Below are positions 7,253 to 15,425 of a stretch of DNA of 49,711 nt, piece after piece. Both the position numbers and the translations under genes were made by a program. The stretch's first letter is position 1. Each line of letters starts with the position of its first letter. The notes beneath the pieces were generated by a model. It searched no databases, was not told the DNA's origin, and saw only the letters and a program-made list of their open reading frames with translations. The stretch lies in NCBI GenBank assembly GCA_002699125.1, contig PABI01000157.1:1-49711 (forward strand). The letters run 5' to 3'. The stretch is from Anaerolineaceae bacterium. Its GTDB lineage: Bacteria; Chloroflexota; Anaerolineae; Promineifilales; Promineifilaceae.

Positions 7253-7531
7253 TTAAGGCACACGCGACTTGTAAAGCTCAACATCAATACGTTCGCGCAA
7301 AAATACTTTGATGAGAGACTGGTAGGGTATATCGTGTTTGTTCGCCAGGAGGCGCAGCTCATTGAGCATGGATTCTGACATGCGCAGCGAGATCGTTTTG
7401 GTAGATGGCTTCAACTTGGGAAACACGACTTTTTCCGCTTGACTCCAATCAAGATAATCAGCGGAATCGTGGGTTGCCCAAAATTCCTGTTCTTCTTCCT
7501 CACTTTCAAATTCAGGGATTGGCTTTGGCAT
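7253..7531 (-). CDS. brnA: BrnA-family antitoxin
   Basis: 92 residues. The acidic N-terminal part 'PIPEFESEEEEQEFWATHDS' plus 'ADYLDW' is the family's hallmark. It is followed from about residue 45 by a ribbon-helix-helix-like region 'TKTISLRMSESMLNELRLLA' and 'IPYQSLIKVFLRERI', which should bind DNA and autoregulate the operon. In the family the protein neutralises the BrnT ribonuclease. AGGAG lies ten bases before the ATG at 7531; a GTG three codons upstream is too close to it. The gene overlaps the end of the toxin gene by 20 bases, implying translational coupling. Confidence 0.87.
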   Translation of the reverse strand: MPKPIPEFESEEEEQEFWATHDSADYLDWSQAEKVVFPKLKPSTKTISLRMSESMLNELRLLANKHDIPYQSLIKVFLRERIDVELYKSRVP

Positions 7532-7835
7532 AGATTTCACGCTCCTTGCGGCTCATATCGCGGGCAGAAATGACGCGGATTTTGTTTGTAGGAATGGTGA
7601 ATGAAATAAAAAGCGTTCGTCCCGCATTTGTTTGGCCTAAAACATAATATCGTTTTTCTTGCTGTGAATGTTTCTTATCATCTGCAAGCAGCAAAGGCAG
7701 GTTAAAAAAAACTTCTTCACACTCTGTTGTGGAAACTCGATGTTTAATCCAGTTTTTAGCTAGATTACCATCGTCCCACTCAAAACCGTTGATGCTGTTT
7801 AAATCAATCACGATTTGTATATTATCATCATGCAC
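7512..7835 (-). CDS. brnT: BrnT-family ribonuclease toxin
   Basis: 107 residues from the ATG, or 99 from an in-frame GTG at 7811. The RelE-like BrnT fold is indicated by 'GFEWDDGNLAKNWIKHRVST' (consensus F-E-W-D-x-x-K-x-x-x-N-x-x-K-H-x-V), by 'DKKHSQQEKRYYVLGQTNAG', and by the terminal 'IRVISARDMSRKEREIY' (consensus I-R-I-I-S-A-R-x-A-x-x-x-E-R). In the family it cleaves RNA and arrests growth when free of BrnA. A strong promoter overlaps the ATG: its -10 box (7826-7821) lies downstream of the ATG. The transcript probably starts near 7812-7816 and the GTG at 7811 may be the real, nearly leaderless start. Confidence 0.88.
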   Translation of the reverse strand: MHDDNIQIVIDLNSINGFEWDDGNLAKNWIKHRVSTTECEEVFFNLPLLLADDKKHSQQEKRYYVLGQTNAGRTLFISFTIPTNKIRVISARDMSRKEREIYAKANP

Positions 7836-7848
7836 AAACGCGTGTCAA
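7821..7848 (-). promoter_or_regulatory. Strong sigma-70-type promoter of brnTA
   Basis: Minus strand: TTGACA at 7848-7843, 16-base spacer, GATAAT at 7826-7821. It overlaps the 5' end of the long version of brnT, arguing for a downstream GTG start. BrnA would be expected to repress here; no clear palindrome was seen. Confidence 0.7.
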
Positions 7849-7866
7849 TCACCAATCCCTGCCCCG

Positions 7867-10800
7867 CTAAATCTCCGCATAGTAATCTCCAAAGCAGTCC
7901 AATAGAAAATCTTGCAGATCGCCCAGGTTTTCTAGCTGGGCCTTGATCGCCTCCAGATGGTAGCGGGTGCGCTGCTGCTGCTCGTAGCGGTAGAAGTTGG
8001 TCAGCTGGGTGGCGTCTAGCTGCTTCAAATAATCATAGAGGGCATCGTACACGGCCGTAATCCCCACAGACCTCGGCGAGAAAAGCTGAGCATAGCCCAA
8101 CGCCAGCACGTACGCCTCGGCGGCGCGGTCCAGATGGTGCTGGGCGGCGCGGCTGGTGGGGTCTGCCTCGGCAAAATAGCTGTCGAAGGCGATACGGCCG
8201 TGCAAACTATGCAGCTTGCTCAAATGCTGAAAAAAGAAGTGGGGCTTGTCCTGCGTGCTGGGCGGCTGTTCCTCGGGACGCAGGCGCACGTCCGGCGGAA
8301 AAAGCGTATCGGCCGTTTCCAGCGTTTGAACCAGATTGTTCTCGTCACCGGCCACGTAATGAGTCCAGGCCAGATTGACCAGCGCATCCAGCTCAAACCG
8401 GATCAGCCCCAGCTGCTGCGCCCCCTTCACCCCACTTTCCAGGAAATATTTGGCCCGCCCCAGCCGCTGCTGCCAGATGTCAGGCACGGCCGTTTCCGCC
8501 GTGCGCATCAGCCAATCGCGGTACAAACAGCCGGTCTCGATGTTGATCTCAATCATGCGGATCGCTTCATGGCGAGCGTTGCTGGCCATAAAAATTTCCT
8601 GCGCCTGCCCGATGGCCTGTTCGGCCGTGCGATAAATCTCGTCCACATCCGTATCGCTCAACGTCTGGTCTTCCCGTGCCAGGCGGCGCAGTCCTTCAGC
8701 GATGTGCATCATGCTCAGGCCGGTGGCCCGCGAATCCCCAATTTCGGCGGCGATAGCAAAGGCAGTAGCGCTGGCCTGCAAGGCTTCGCGCGAGCGGTGC
8801 AGCTCGTTCATAATTTGCGCCAGCGTGTTATACGATCCGGCAATCGGCAGCAGTTCGCCCGAGCTAATCCGCAGTTGCAGCCCCTCGTTGCAGACGCGAA
8901 TGGCTCGCTTTTTGCCCATCTCCACCAGCGTTTGCGCCAGATTATTCAGCGTAGAGGCCTGCTGATCGGTGGGCGGCAGTTGGCGCAAATATTTGAGGGC
9001 CGCACCGTATGCTTCCACGGCGTCGCGGTAATCGCCCAAAATGGTCAGCCCGTTGCCCAGTACAGTGTAGCAGTTGGCAATGGTGAAAATGAGGCGCGGA
9101 TAGGCCGGATGCCCCACAAAGCCGTTTTCGGCGGGAAACACCTCGGTGTGGATGTCGGCCTGGGCCAACCGAGTAAGATCATTGACGATGGTTTGCAGGT
9201 GGGTTACCGCGTCGGGGATACCTTCGCCCAGGTAGATGCGGGCCAATTCGCGCCAGCAGTGACGCTGGCCGCGGGCAAAGGTATGCTGCCAGCTGTGCCG
9301 TTCGTGCTCGTTGCTGAGATGGGAAACGGCCGTATCCACCGCATCGGCAAATTCAATTGCCCGCTGATACTGTTTGGTCATCCAGAAGCGCAAAATCCAG
9401 GTGGCGGCGTCATCCTGCTGGGCAGCGCGGTGCAGCACCATCGCCGGATGTTCCCCCCGGTCGCTGGCCGCCGCGCGCGGCTCCATCGCCACAAAGGCAA
9501 AGGCAAACTTATCTTGCAGCAGCCGCCACACTTCCGACTGCACCACCGCGCCCGAAGCGACGTTCAGCGCCCGGTTCTGCTTGTTGGCCAGGCTGTAGTA
9601 GGTGTCGTTGAAATGGGTGTCGGGGTTAAGCAGCAAATTGTAATGCAGATATTCCAGGTCCAAATCTTGCAGGTCGCTCAAAAGCTGGTTGCGCCGCAGC
9701 TCCTCTTCGGCGGTGGGTTTGGGCATGTGGGTGTTGAGAATGGTAGACGGCCGTTCCTGGCGAATGCGGCTTAAATCGTGGCGAATATAAGCCGTGCGCT
9801 CCGCCTGCACCCGCTGCCGATTGCTGTTGGCCCAGTCGCGCAACCGCTGGTAAAGTTGCTGCCGCGCCGCCATTTCCGCCTGCCGGTTGGCCTCCGTGTT
9901 GTTCATATGCTCGGCATAGATGCGATACACCTCGTCTTGCAAGCCGGTACGCCCGCCGGACTTCTGCTTGATGAGCGACATCGACTGCATCGCCGCCAGC
10001 TCAGCTTCAATTTCGGCCAGGCGCAGCCGGTCCGGCCGCCAAGTTTCCGGCGTGTCGCCGGGCTTGCTGTCCAGCACATAATGGAGCTGTTCCGCCTTCA
10101 GCCCCCGCGTGGCCCGCACCAGCGCCTGCAAAATCTGGGAGCGCAGCCCCGGCTGGCTAAACAGCAGCCGCACAAACTCCCCCTCGATCTCCTGCCGCGC
10201 CGTCAACATTTCGTCTGACTCAATCCCCGCCTGACCCACGCGCTCGTAGGCTTGCAGCAGCGAATCTTGCAGCGGTTCGGGAATGGTGCGGCCTTCAATC
10301 AAAATGTCAGTATACAGCGAGAGTCGAATCGGCTGCCCGCCGGTGTAAAGGTGCAAAAGGCGCAACTGTTCCTCATCGTCGATGAGCACGTCGAGCGTGT
10401 CGGAGACGTCCTGGGCAAGGTTGTTTTGCGGCCGTTTCTGCCAATCGTCGCGCAAAGAGGCAAAAAAGCTACGGGTTTCGCCCTCGTTAAACGGTTCCAG
10501 ATTGAGCACCGTAAGTTTCGTTGGCTTGCGCGCTTTTTCTACCGCCTCGTTCAGCATGGCAAAATAATGTTCGCCCTCTTCGTCCCGTCCGGCAATGAGG
10601 AGCGTGCTGTTGGGGAAACGGCCGTGTTCAATCTGGTCCACCAGCCACTGCTGTGTGCTAAAGGCAATCTCCTTCGGCTCCAACAGCTCCCGCTCCAGCA
10701 GCCAGCCGGAGCTGACGATAGCCAGCTGCTCCGTCGTGTCCAGTGGAACAACCAGCCGGTACATCCCGGCCGCTTTGTGGTAATCACGCCGGAAATCAAT

Positions 10801-11253
10801 TTCGGCCGCTTCGGTGGCTTTTTCCACCAGCGAATAGGCCGCCCCGGCATCCATCAGCCGCCGCTGCCGCGCTCGCGCCATCTCGTGGCGGCTAAATTCC
10901 ACCGCACCGTTCCATGTCTGGCTGCTGCCAATGGTTTCCAGGAAAAAATCGCGCGAGTGCAGGCGGATGTCGCTAAAGTCCAGCAGGTTGCAGGCGATCG
11001 CTTTGTGGCCAAACTGCTGCTGCCAATCGTCGGTGGGACGGCCGTAAAGCTGCCGTGTTTGTTCATGTCCCATGCGCCGCAGCGCTTCCTCGATCATGCG
11101 CGTTTTGCCCAGGCCGCCAGGACCGGCAATGAGCACAATATGGCAGTCGCTGCTCGTCTGGTAGATCGCCTCCCGAATCCGGCGCATCTCATTGTTGCGG
11201 CTGACTAATTCTCTTGGTTGGTTGGTGGCTGCCAACAATGCTTCTTCACGCAT
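7867..11253 (-). CDS. Large STAND-like P-loop ATPase with C-terminal TPR-like repeats
   Basis: 1128 residues, the last and largest of four consecutive ATPase genes. The Walker A loop GPGGLGKT lies near residue 45, preceded by 'RELVSRNNEMRRIREAI', the sensor-domain-like opening of AAA_16/STAND NTPases. A later 'STLLIAGRDEEGE' resembles the strand with the sensor Arg. The region from about 380 to 620 is helical, with a probable winged helix. From about 650 to the end there are TPR-like helix pairs, e.g. 'LGNGLTILGDYRDAVEAYGA' and 'NNLAQTLVEMGKKRAIRVCN'. Such proteins are nucleotide-dependent signal switches whose repeats sense ligands or partners. GAAGGAG six bases before the ATG at 11253 fixes the start; an earlier in-frame start lies in an intergenic repeat. 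Confidence 0.83.
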   Translation of the reverse strand: MREEALLAATNQPRELVSRNNEMRRIREAIYQTSSDCHIVLIAGPGGLGKTRMIEEALRRMGHEQTRQLYGRPTDDWQQQFGHKAIACNLLDFSDIRLHSRDFFLETIGSSQTWNGAVEFSRHEMARARQRRLMDAGAAYSLVEKATEAAEIDFRRDYHKAAGMYRLVVPLDTTEQLAIVSSGWLLERELLEPKEIAFSTQQWLVDQIEHGRFPNSTLLIAGRDEEGEHYFAMLNEAVEKARKPTKLTVLNLEPFNEGETRSFFASLRDDWQKRPQNNLAQDVSDTLDVLIDDEEQLRLLHLYTGGQPIRLSLYTDILIEGRTIPEPLQDSLLQAYERVGQAGIESDEMLTARQEIEGEFVRLLFSQPGLRSQILQALVRATRGLKAEQLHYVLDSKPGDTPETWRPDRLRLAEIEAELAAMQSMSLIKQKSGGRTGLQDEVYRIYAEHMNNTEANRQAEMAARQQLYQRLRDWANSNRQRVQAERTAYIRHDLSRIRQERPSTILNTHMPKPTAEEELRRNQLLSDLQDLDLEYLHYNLLLNPDTHFNDTYYSLANKQNRALNVASGAVVQSEVWRLLQDKFAFAFVAMEPRAAASDRGEHPAMVLHRAAQQDDAATWILRFWMTKQYQRAIEFADAVDTAVSHLSNEHERHSWQHTFARGQRHCWRELARIYLGEGIPDAVTHLQTIVNDLTRLAQADIHTEVFPAENGFVGHPAYPRLIFTIANCYTVLGNGLTILGDYRDAVEAYGAALKYLRQLPPTDQQASTLNNLAQTLVEMGKKRAIRVCNEGLQLRISSGELLPIAGSYNTLAQIMNELHRSREALQASATAFAIAAEIGDSRATGLSMMHIAEGLRRLAREDQTLSDTDVDEIYRTAEQAIGQAQEIFMASNARHEAIRMIEINIETGCLYRDWLMRTAETAVPDIWQQRLGRAKYFLESGVKGAQQLGLIRFELDALVNLAWTHYVAGDENNLVQTLETADTLFPPDVRLRPEEQPPSTQDKPHFFFQHLSKLHSLHGRIAFDSYFAEADPTSRAAQHHLDRAAEAYVLALGYAQLFSPRSVGITAVYDALYDYLKQLDATQLTNFYRYEQQQRTRYHLEAIKAQLENLGDLQDFLLDCFGDYYAEI

Positions 11254-11273
11254 CGGCATCTCCTTCAAAAGAA

Positions 11274-11355
11274 ATCCGCAGATTACGCAGATTGACGCAG
11301 ATTTTTTTAACTTTTGCAGAGGCAAATCTGCGCTAATCTGCGTTAATCTGTGGAT
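11274..11355. repeat. ATCCGCAGATT-type inverted repeat
   Basis: Arms ATCCGCAGATTA (11274-11285) and TAATCTGTGGAT (11344-11355), one wobble. The inside contains further CGCAGATT/AATCTGCG copies. A related element at 26088-26139 also lies immediately upstream of a start codon. Confidence 0.75.
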
Positions 11356-11361
11356 AACCAT

Positions 11362-12393
11362 TTAACATTTTGGTTCGATGAGCTTTTGGCCCAGCGCGGC
11401 GCGTAAAAATTGGCGCAGGCCGTCGGTAATTTTGTAATTGGGACCGCCCACGTTGGTGATAAACCAATGGTGGCTGAGCAAATTGATCCAATCCCACGCC
11501 TGTGCCAATGAGATATTCATCAACTGCCCAATCATATCGGCCGACCAGGTATCACTGTCGTGGTGGGCCAGGCAGGCCAGCAGGTTAATCGTTTCTGGAC
11601 CATTTTCCGGCAGCGCTTCCAGCTCAGATAATATCGTGGCCACCAAATCGGTCGGCAAAATTACACCATCACCGTGCAGGTGCTCGGCCAGCAGCATGTT
11701 CAATCCCGGATGATCCCAAGTGTAGTCGGCCAGGATGTATTCGCAGTGAGCCAGGTCCAGCTCCGGATTCAGCTTCTGCATCTGGCGCAGTCCCTGCTCG
11801 CGATTTTGCAGCGTGCCCAACTCTAGCCGCTGCTCGCGCCGCTTAAGCAAAAATGATTTGACAGGCTGGCTTGTTTTCAGGGTGATGATGAAGCGGATAG
11901 CGGCCTGGCGGGCCAGTGGTTCAATCGCCTGCCGCTCAAACTGCCGCCACGCCGCCTGCGACAGCAAATCACCGCCATCGATAAAAAAGAAAATGGGCTG
12001 GCCGGGCCAGCAGTGCTGGCAAATATCGTGAGCGATGCGCTCCAGCAGACTGCTAAATTCCTGACCCAAATCGAAACTGTACGCCTGTGGGCAATCCTGG
12101 TTTAGCTCGATGAGCAGCTGGCTGCCCCAGCTTTGCAGCACGTCAGGCGGCAAATCGTTCTGGTCGCTGCGCGGATCGATGATGGGCAGCTCAACCATGT
12201 AGGCAATCTGCCCCTCGGCCTTGAGCCGCTGGAAGCTGTTGTTGACAAACCACGTTTTGCCAATACCAGGCGGTCCGGTGATGGTGAGGAGCTGCTTCTC
12301 TCCCGCCATCCAGCCACGCAGGTATGCCTGCTCTGCCTCACGGCCAACAAACTGCTCGGGATTATAGATTTTGCGCTTGCGAATTAACTGCAT
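11362..12393 (-). CDS. P-loop ATPase (AAA_16/STAND type)
   Basis: 343 residues, third gene of the ATPase array. It opens with 'IYNPEQFVGREAEQAYLRGW', the F-V-G-R-E box of STAND/AAA_16 ATPases, and then Walker A GPPGIGKT at residues 40-47. Walker B is 'PIFFFIDGGDLL' near 130. The C-terminal third has 'LLACLAHHDSDTWSADMIGQ' and a helix-turn-helix-like 'QLMNISLAQAWDWINLLSHH', consistent with a winged helix. Ligand and output are unknown. AGGA precedes the ATG at 12393; a TTG five codons earlier is less likely. It ends 108 bases before the start of the TPR ATPase gene, with an inverted repeat between them. Confidence 0.83.
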   Translation of the reverse strand: MQLIRKRKIYNPEQFVGREAEQAYLRGWMAGEKQLLTITGPPGIGKTWFVNNSFQRLKAEGQIAYMVELPIIDPRSDQNDLPPDVLQSWGSQLLIELNQDCPQAYSFDLGQEFSSLLERIAHDICQHCWPGQPIFFFIDGGDLLSQAAWRQFERQAIEPLARQAAIRFIITLKTSQPVKSFLLKRREQRLELGTLQNREQGLRQMQKLNPELDLAHCEYILADYTWDHPGLNMLLAEHLHGDGVILPTDLVATILSELEALPENGPETINLLACLAHHDSDTWSADMIGQLMNISLAQAWDWINLLSHHWFITNVGGPNYKITDGLRQFLRAALGQKLIEPKC

Positions 12394-12433
12394 GGTTGTG
12401 TCCTGCAAACTTCTAGACTTATCCCCTCTCTAG

Positions 12434-12484
12434 CCCTCCCTTGAAATGGGAGGGAACAAGCTCCCTCTCCCTTTGGGGAGAGGG
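12434..12484. repeat. Two adjacent GC-rich intergenic hairpins
   Basis: CCCTCCC/GGGAGGG (12434-12440 with 12448-12454) and CCCTCTCC/GGAGAGGG (12463-12470 with 12477-12484), both perfect. This is the common CCCTCTCC...GGGGAGAGGG bacterial intergenic repeat type and lies between the second and third ATPase genes. Confidence 0.75.
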
Positions 12485-12508
12485 CTGGGGTGAGGGTGAA
12501 TTCGTATT

Positions 12509-13777
12509 TTATCCCTTATAAACTTCGCCCCATCTTGCCACCATCCGCTGCCAATCCTCCAGGGTAATGAGAAAAATGTCCGGCGCGTGGTTGGCGTGGC
12601 TGTCGATGAGGCGGCTGATAGTTTGCAGCAGAAAGCGGGGCGATTGGTTGGCCTCTTGCTGCAACAGCTTGTTGATTTCAGCAACGACAGGCTGCTCAAT
12701 GATTGTGTTCAAATTACGAATCCAGCTGCCGGCGGTGCGGAAGCGTTGTTCGAGTAGTTTTTGGAAAGCGCGGGGCTGGTTCCAGTTGAGAACGGCCGTA
12801 AACAACTCCAACGTCATATTTTCTTCCACAAACAGATATTCAGCGTCTGGCTGAAACGATTGGGGGAAAAATAGCTTGGTGTAAATTGGGAGAGAGAGGT
12901 CGGTGAGGTCAGACAAAAAGCGGAGCAGTTCAGCGATATCCAGTTCGTTGGGTCGGGTGCCACCGGGCACGTCGATGAGCAGATAGAGACGCTCATAGTC
13001 ACATTTTTCGGCAAGCTTTAGCCCTTGCTGGAACTGGGAACGGCCGTCCATTAAACTTACCTTCCCGCGCTTGCCCTGTGTTTCAGCCAGCACCACCTCA
13101 ACAAACTGCTTGCGCCCCGCCGTCAGCGGCGTATAGCGGATGACCGGCCGGTCCCAGACGCGCCACCAGGTAGAAATGTCGGCCGTCTCGCTCTCGGCGC
13201 GCAGCAGTTCCCGCCTGACCGTACGGCGAAACTGGGGAATGTGCGCCTGCCAGAAACGGCTCAGTTCAGCAACCAGGGCAGGCTTCAGCATTTTGTGCAG
13301 GCTGTCAAACTGCTCAATCACCTGCACAAACAAATCAATCGCTAGCGCCTCAGTGAGCCGCTGCCAGAGAAACGCTTCATCCAGCTGCACCGGCTCCCCT
13401 TTGCCCAGTCCCAGTGACAGCACCAGGGTTTGCTCGGGCAGGGCACGGCATTCGGCTTCCAGCATGGTTTTTACGGCCGTTTTTCCCGTCCCCGCCTGCC
13501 CATACACACAGCTCGGCTGCGGCTGCTTCAGATGATCCAGCAATGGTTGACGCACCCGCGTTCCGGTCAACCGATAAGGGGGATCAACAAAGTAGGAAAA
13601 GAAAGGGGAATCTTCGGGATTGATTTGCAACTCTAATTCGGCCGTGGGCGCACAAAAGGGATCATGTTCCAGGCGCAGTGTGCCTAGCAAATAGCGGGCA
13701 CGGCGAGACGTATATTCGTCCGCTTCGGGGGCAGCCTGTGATGATACTTCTGGATTTTTCTCGAAATCGCCACTCAT
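12509..13777 (-). CDS. P-loop ATPase of the array (second gene)
   Basis: 422 residues from the ATG at 13777. Walker A is GQAGTGKT near residue 94, preceded by 'GTRVRQPLLDHLKQPQPSCV'. Walker B is probably 'ERLYLLIDVPGGTRPNELDI' near 265. The early segment 'LGTLRLEHDPFCAPTAELEL' and 'SPFFSYFVDPPY' are distinctive and could be family markers. No C-terminal domain was recognised. The octamer ACGGCCGT at 13474 encodes the Thr-Ala-Val directly after the Walker A lysine. An in-frame ATG at 13855 would add 26 low-complexity residues; neither start has a strong ribosome site. I infer that it works with the other ATPases of the array. Confidence 0.78.
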   Translation of the reverse strand: MSGDFEKNPEVSSQAAPEADEYTSRRARYLLGTLRLEHDPFCAPTAELELQINPEDSPFFSYFVDPPYRLTGTRVRQPLLDHLKQPQPSCVYGQAGTGKTAVKTMLEAECRALPEQTLVLSLGLGKGEPVQLDEAFLWQRLTEALAIDLFVQVIEQFDSLHKMLKPALVAELSRFWQAHIPQFRRTVRRELLRAESETADISTWWRVWDRPVIRYTPLTAGRKQFVEVVLAETQGKRGKVSLMDGRSQFQQGLKLAEKCDYERLYLLIDVPGGTRPNELDIAELLRFLSDLTDLSLPIYTKLFFPQSFQPDAEYLFVEENMTLELFTAVLNWNQPRAFQKLLEQRFRTAGSWIRNLNTIIEQPVVAEINKLLQQEANQSPRFLLQTISRLIDSHANHAPDIFLITLEDWQRMVARWGEVYKG

Positions 13778-13904
13778 GAAAAGTTCTCTGCCAGGCGCAG
13801 CTACAGATTGGCCACTTACTGCGCCTGCAACCAGTTTACCAGCCTGCTGGCTCATGAATCTGACAACTGTCTGACAGAGCCACCCAGCCGTAAACGGACC
13901 GGGC

Positions 13905-13985
13905 TAGTTATTGAAGCCCCTTCGAGGCTGCTTTTAGCCCTGACAGGGCTTCCAAATGCTAGCCGGGGGCTTCAGCCCTCGGCGG
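13905..13985. repeat. REP-like inverted repeat
   Basis: Contains GGGCTT/AAGCCC-type sequences, notably CCGGGGGCT-TC-AGCCCTCGG near 13963-13982, forming a short hairpin with wobble pairs. It fills the gap between the first and second ATPase genes. Confidence 0.55.
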
Positions 13986-13994
13986 GTCTCGCCT

Positions 13995-15293
13995 CTACAC
14001 GAAGTTCTCCAACCAATACCCCAAATCCCGCCGGTTGTGAATGTAGATGTTGGTTTTGGCGATGGGTTCGATGATTTTACGAATACGGCCGATCAGCGTG
14101 TTCAAATTGGCCTGTGTGCCGGCAATTTGCAGCAGCGCTTCTGGGGCGGGCTGGCCTTGCAGCTCAAACAGCGTGCGCAGCAGTTCAAATGGCTGCCGGT
14201 CCAGCGTCAGCAGCTGCGGGCCGCGCCAGACGGCCATCTGCTCCGGCACCAGCCGCAGAGGAACATGCCGCTGGTAGTAGGCCAGCGCCGCTGCCTTGGC
14301 ATCGGTAAGGGAAGCAGGTTTGGCCTGGGCTGTGTACTGGGTAAGAATGGTTTCCGTCCAGTGCAGCCAACCGGCTACGGTGGGGGTGTTGTAAAGAGTA
14401 TTGATTTCTTTTTGAGCGCGGTTAAGAACGGCCGTGCCCGCTAATTCCGCTAACGTTGAGATCTCCCCACCCGTTGCCGTCTGCAAATAGCGCCGCACCA
14501 GTTCAGTGATGTCCGTCTCTGACAAATAGACCGGAATGATGCGCAAATGCCCACCTACCCGATTTTCGATTTGGGCTTGCAGCACCACGCTTTTGGGCAA
14601 TACCGCCCGCAGCATCACGCCGGGATTCTCCAGCAGGTCCAGGCGGAACAGCTCGCTCAAATCCTGCCCACTCAGGGAGGCTTCCTGCTCGTTCAGGTCG
14701 ATGGTAATCATAACGCCGTCAAATCCCAGCGCCTGCACCAGCTCTGCGAGTTCATCGATCTGACCGCGGACGTCGGCGGTATGTTCATCGCTGGGGTAGA
14801 TATCTTCCACGTCGTCTTTCTCGGGAATGGCGATGTTGGCGTCGGTAGTGCGATTGATCTGCCGCAGCAGTCGTACCAGTGCGCGCCGCCCCAAATGTTT
14901 CTGCACCAGCCAGATAAGGAATTCTTGCAGCAGTTCGTGGCATTGTTGGATGCGCGCCGGCTCCTGGTTGAGCAGCTTCACAATTTCGTTAGCCGTGGCG
15001 GCCATTAGCTGGCTGACGTGGTGGCGGTTGGGCAGCCAGGGGCGCTGTCCTTGAGGCCAGTTTTGTACTGGGTAAGGCACATGTAAGCGGGATTCGGCCA
15101 TTTCATGCAGCAAAGCCTGTAAAGCCACCGATTTTCCCGAGCCGGCTTCACCTACCAGGATGGCCGAACCGGAGACGGCCGTAAAATCCCGAATCGCCTC
15201 GGTGCGTAAAAAACATGCTTGCCACCAACGGTCTACTTGAGCAGGAGTGAAGGCATTTGCAGGTAAAAAAGGCCACGGTTCATACTGCATCAT
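13995..15293 (-). CDS. P-loop ATPase with C-terminal OmpR-like winged helix (first gene of the array)
   Basis: 432 residues. Walker A GEAGSGKS is at residues 48-55 and a Walker B-like strand 'FDGVMITIDLNEQEA' near 205. The last 80 residues look like an OmpR/PhoB-type DNA-binding winged helix: 'LLTLDRQPFELLRTLFELQG' (cf. L-T-x-x-E-x-x-L-L-x-x-L), 'NLNTLIGRIRKIIEP' (recognition helix) and 'NIYIHNRRDLGYWLE' (the final G-Y hairpin). An ATPase coupled to DNA binding fits a signal-responsive regulator. The ATG pair at 15293/15290 begins 'MQYEPWPFLPANAFTP', as expected of an N-terminal domain. Earlier in-frame codons run into the divergent XRE gene and are rejected. Confidence 0.83.
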   Translation of the reverse strand: MMQYEPWPFLPANAFTPAQVDRWWQACFLRTEAIRDFTAVSGSAILVGEAGSGKSVALQALLHEMAESRLHVPYPVQNWPQGQRPWLPNRHHVSQLMAATANEIVKLLNQEPARIQQCHELLQEFLIWLVQKHLGRRALVRLLRQINRTTDANIAIPEKDDVEDIYPSDEHTADVRGQIDELAELVQALGFDGVMITIDLNEQEASLSGQDLSELFRLDLLENPGVMLRAVLPKSVVLQAQIENRVGGHLRIIPVYLSETDITELVRRYLQTATGGEISTLAELAGTAVLNRAQKEINTLYNTPTVAGWLHWTETILTQYTAQAKPASLTDAKAAALAYYQRHVPLRLVPEQMAVWRGPQLLTLDRQPFELLRTLFELQGQPAPEALLQIAGTQANLNTLIGRIRKIIEPIAKTNIYIHNRRDLGYWLENFV

Positions 15294-15356
15294 CAGATTT
15301 CTACCCTGTCTGGACTGGAATGGCATTGTAACAGAAAGACGGACACGAGTCACCAG

Positions 15357-15385
15357 TTGTACCACAAACTGAATTATGTTAATAT
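15357..15385 (+). promoter_or_regulatory. Possible promoter/operator of the XRE regulator gene
   Basis: TTGTAC (15357-15362), 17-base spacer, TAATAT (15380-15385). The -35 area overlaps a small inverted repeat CAGTT-N8-AACTG (15354-15371), which could be an XRE operator. It lies in the divergent interval between the ATPase array and the XRE gene, so one site could control both directions. The match is only moderate. Confidence 0.35.
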
Positions 15386-15425
15386 CTTGCCCAGTGTAAG
15401 ATGCCATCTGTGAGAAAACAATGCA

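Noticed and set aside
7253..7835. Prophage or integrative element around the toxin-antitoxin pair
   Set aside because: No integrase, transposase, att-like direct repeats or phage genes were visible on either side.
8134..9774. Open 546-codon frame on the plus strand opposite the TPR ATPase gene
   Set aside because: It is the antisense of a well-supported ATPase/TPR protein in GC-rich DNA. It shows no domain, signal peptide or ribosome site.
11274..11355. CRISPR-like array from repeated CGCAGATT units
   Set aside because: Units are short, inverted and irregularly spaced, with no unique spacers of constant length and no cas genes.
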